NCBI GenBank assembly: GCA_945622055.1
Contig: CALZBV010000130.1
Location: 1-7,084 of the forward strand
Length of the DNA: 7,084 nucleotides
From: an uncultured Clostridia bacterium
GTDB taxonomy: Bacteria > Bacillota > Clostridia > Lachnospirales > Lachnospiraceae
Direction of reading: 5' to 3'
Positions 5,786 through 7,084 of the stretch are shown here, one piece after another (the stretch's first letter is position 1; each line of letters begins with the position of its first letter). The notes under the pieces are model-generated. The model saw nothing but the letters and a program-made list of their open reading frames with translations. It was not told the DNA's origin and did no database searches. The translations under genes and the position numbers were made by a program.

Positions 5786-5791
5786 GTAAAC

Positions 5792-6157
5792 ATGAACGAG
5801 ATTCGTCTTCATGAAGGTGAATTGAACATTATGGAGCTTCTTTGGTCCAATAAGGTTCTTGCAGCTAAGGATATTTCTAAGATAATTAAAGAGTATGTAG
5901 GTTGGGAGAAAAATACTACCTACACTGTGATTAACCGTCTGATTGAAAAGGGTGCAGTAAGCAGGGAGGATCCCGGATTCATCTGCCGCGCAATGATTTC
6001 AAAAAGGTCGGTTCAGACCATTGAAACCAAAGCATTATTAGATAAGGTATACAATGGTTCTTTAAATTGCTTTCTGGTTGAATATTTAAAAAACCAGCCA
6101 CTGACGCCGTCCGATGTGATGGAGCTGGAACGAATTATCAGCGAGCATAAGAGATAA
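5792..6157 (+). CDS. BlaI/MecI-family winged-helix transcriptional repressor
   Basis: A 121-residue protein of typical family length. The N-terminal winged helix-turn-helix domain covers about 5-70: LHEGELNIMELLWSNKVLAA, then ISKIIKEYVGWEKNTTYTVI with recognition helix NTTYTVINRLIEKG at 41-54, and the wing AVSREDPGF. The C-terminal helices (about 75-121, ending PLTPSDVMELERIISEHKR) match the family dimerisation region. Known members repress beta-lactamase, mecA or copper genes and are inactivated by a membrane sensor protease (BlaR1/MecR1, M56 family) or by metal. No such partner lies beside it: the upstream gene is an ATPase and the downstream gene is convergent. By eye, the BlaI Asn-Phe cleavage position corresponds to E97-Y98, so the classic cleavage site seems absent. 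No CopY-like C-terminal cysteine cluster is seen. It may autoregulate from its own promoter and leader. The regulated genes are unknown. Confidence 0.88.
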   Translation: MNEIRLHEGELNIMELLWSNKVLAAKDISKIIKEYVGWEKNTTYTVINRLIEKGAVSREDPGFICRAMISKRSVQTIETKALLDKVYNGSLNCFLVEYLKNQPLTPSDVMELERIISEHKR

Positions 6158-6178
6158 TCATCTGTTTTTGCTTTGAAT

Positions 6179-7084
6179 TTATTCGGTTGTTTTTTTCTCA
6201 CGAAGTGTAACTGCATCTTTGGCACTACGACGGCGTTCTTCCTCGATGTCAGCGTAGTGCTTTCTTGTTGTATTGACATCTTTATGTCCAAGCACATCTG
6301 CAACCAGGTAGATATCGCCGGTTTCTTTATAGAGCTCTGTGCCATAGGTACTTCGCAGCTTATGTGGTGTTATTTTTTTCGAAGAGGTTACTACACGGGC
6401 ATATTTTTTGACAAGAATTTCTACATTTCTGACGCTGATCCGTTGCATACGGTTTGAAAGGAAAAAGGCATTTTCGTGTCCTTCCTTTGGAACCATTTTT
6501 TTACGTTCTTCCAAATATGCAAGCAGGGCTTCACGGACCTCTTCTCCAAAGTAAACATAGGACTCATATCCACCCTTGCGGACAATATTAATCCTGTCGC
6601 TTGAAAAGTCAACATCCTTCAGATCAATTCCAACGCATTCGGAAACACGCATTCCGGTGCCAAGAAGAAGCGTAGTGAGCGCAAGATCCCGCACCTTGCT
6701 TTCTTCATGACGGGCCTGCTGCTGCTTTGTCAGGCGTTCACCGGTTTCTACAACATCCAGAAAATCAGCAGCCTCATTTGGTTCAAAACGAATAATGTTT
6801 TTTTCATGAATCTTTGGCATATTTACCTGAAGGGTCGGGTTTTCATCAATCATACGATTGGTGTGAAAGTAACGATAAAACGTACGAAGAGAGCAGAGCT
6901 TACGTTTGATGCCGCGCTCGTTGTTGGTGATTTCCTTTCCTTCTTTATTTGTATAGCATTTCAGATACTCCAGGTATTCTTCAATGTCCATTGCGGTCAG
7001 CCTTGTCAAAATACTAAAGTCAATCTCGTTTAATTTCTTATCCTTATACATAGGATTTGTTGCTAAAACGTATTCAAAAAAAAC
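6179..7084 (-). CDS. XerS-like tyrosine recombinase (N-terminus beyond the window edge)
   Basis: The minus-strand frame runs from the right edge to TAA at 6179-6181 and gives at least 301 residues. An internal ATG at 7051 has no ribosome binding site, and the frame stays open to the edge (VFFEYVLATNP before it), so the true start lies outside. Counting from that internal Met, the N-terminal SAM-like DNA-binding part ends near residue 80 and the catalytic domain follows. The catalytic set is complete: R135 in GTGMRVSE, K159 in VRKGGYE, H230 and R233 in TPHKLRSTYGT, H256 in LGHKDVNTTRKHY, and nucleophile Y266. The linker with QARHEESKVRDLAL resembles XerS, the single-recombinase chromosome-dimer resolvase of streptococci and lactococci. 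A dimer-resolution role is possible, but a phage- or element-type integrase cannot be excluded; no attachment site is visible. It is convergent with the repressor gene, with a 21-nt gap. Confidence 0.85.
   Translation of the reverse strand, partial: VFFEYVLATNPMYKDKKLNEIDFSILTRLTAMDIEEYLEYLKCYTNKEGKEITNNERGIKRKLCSLRTFYRYFHTNRMIDENPTLQVNMPKIHEKNIIRFEPNEAADFLDVVETGERLTKQQQARHEESKVRDLALTTLLLGTGMRVSECVGIDLKDVDFSSDRINIVRKGGYESYVYFGEEVREALLAYLEERKKMVPKEGHENAFFLSNRMQRISVRNVEILVKKYARVVTSSKKITPHKLRSTYGTELYKETGDIYLVADVLGHKDVNTTRKHYADIEEERRRSAKDAVTLREKKTTE

Noticed and set aside
5630..5812. A 60-codon minus-strand open frame covering the gap before the BlaI-like gene
   Set aside because: It runs through the predicted promoter and hairpins, shows no recognisable family, and overlaps the start of a well-supported gene.
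6144..6172. Possible bidirectional terminator between the convergent repressor and recombinase genes
   Set aside because: AGAT/ATCT plus outer AGCA/TGCT pairs can be drawn, but mismatches and a bulge interrupt the stem and the T5 run lies inside it rather than after it. Too weak to list as a feature.
7049..7051. ATG at 7051 (minus strand) as the true start of the recombinase
   Set aside because: No ribosome binding site precedes it, the frame is open to the window edge, and family members have additional N-terminal sequence.

Overview
The window looks like chromosomal DNA from a low-to-moderate-GC Gram-positive anaerobe of the Clostridia, most likely Lachnospiraceae (Roseburia/Agathobacter/Butyrivibrio-like). 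Three things point there: AAGGAG-type ribosome binding sites before most genes, the gene order HlyD-like adaptor - yggS - sepF - ylmH - divIVA - lspA - rluD, and a XerS-like tyrosine recombinase. The lineage call is inferred from gene order and protein style, not from a database search.

Bases 1-4343 form a tightly packed plus-strand housekeeping cluster. It starts with the C-terminal end of an HlyD-like membrane adaptor. Then come the PLP-homeostasis protein YggS, the cell-division protein SepF (FtsZ membrane anchor), the S4-domain RNA-binding protein YlmH, the pole/septum-targeting coiled-coil protein DivIVA, the lipoprotein signal peptidase LspA and the 23S rRNA pseudouridine synthase RluD. 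Gaps are 49 nt or less and lspA overlaps rluD by 13 nt, so operonic transcription is likely. It is the Firmicute ylm-divIVA division cluster without a ylmG (yggT) gene and with lspA-rluD after divIVA. The divIVA-lspA gap carries a perfect 9-bp hairpin.

Bases 4371-5597 encode an AAA_14/DUF4143-type P-loop ATPase, 27 nt behind rluD with its own good ribosome binding site. Its C-terminal PD-(D/E)XK-like motif carries conservative substitutions. Its function is unknown.

Bases 5598-5791 are the one sizeable non-coding stretch and the least ordinary part of the window. They hold a strong-looking extended -10 sigma-A promoter. Its predicted transcript begins at the foot of a large hairpin, followed by a second hairpin, an alternative pairing that would compete with the first hairpin, and a 10-bp tandem repeat carrying two Shine-Dalgarno-like AGAAGG copies. 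This leads to a BlaI/MecI-family winged-helix repressor (5792-6157), which has no BlaR1/MecR1-type sensor protease beside it here.

From 6179 to the right edge, convergent to the repressor gene, lies a XerS-like tyrosine recombinase with a complete catalytic set. Its N-terminus runs off the window. No tRNA, rRNA, CRISPR array, insertion sequence or clear intrinsic terminator was found.
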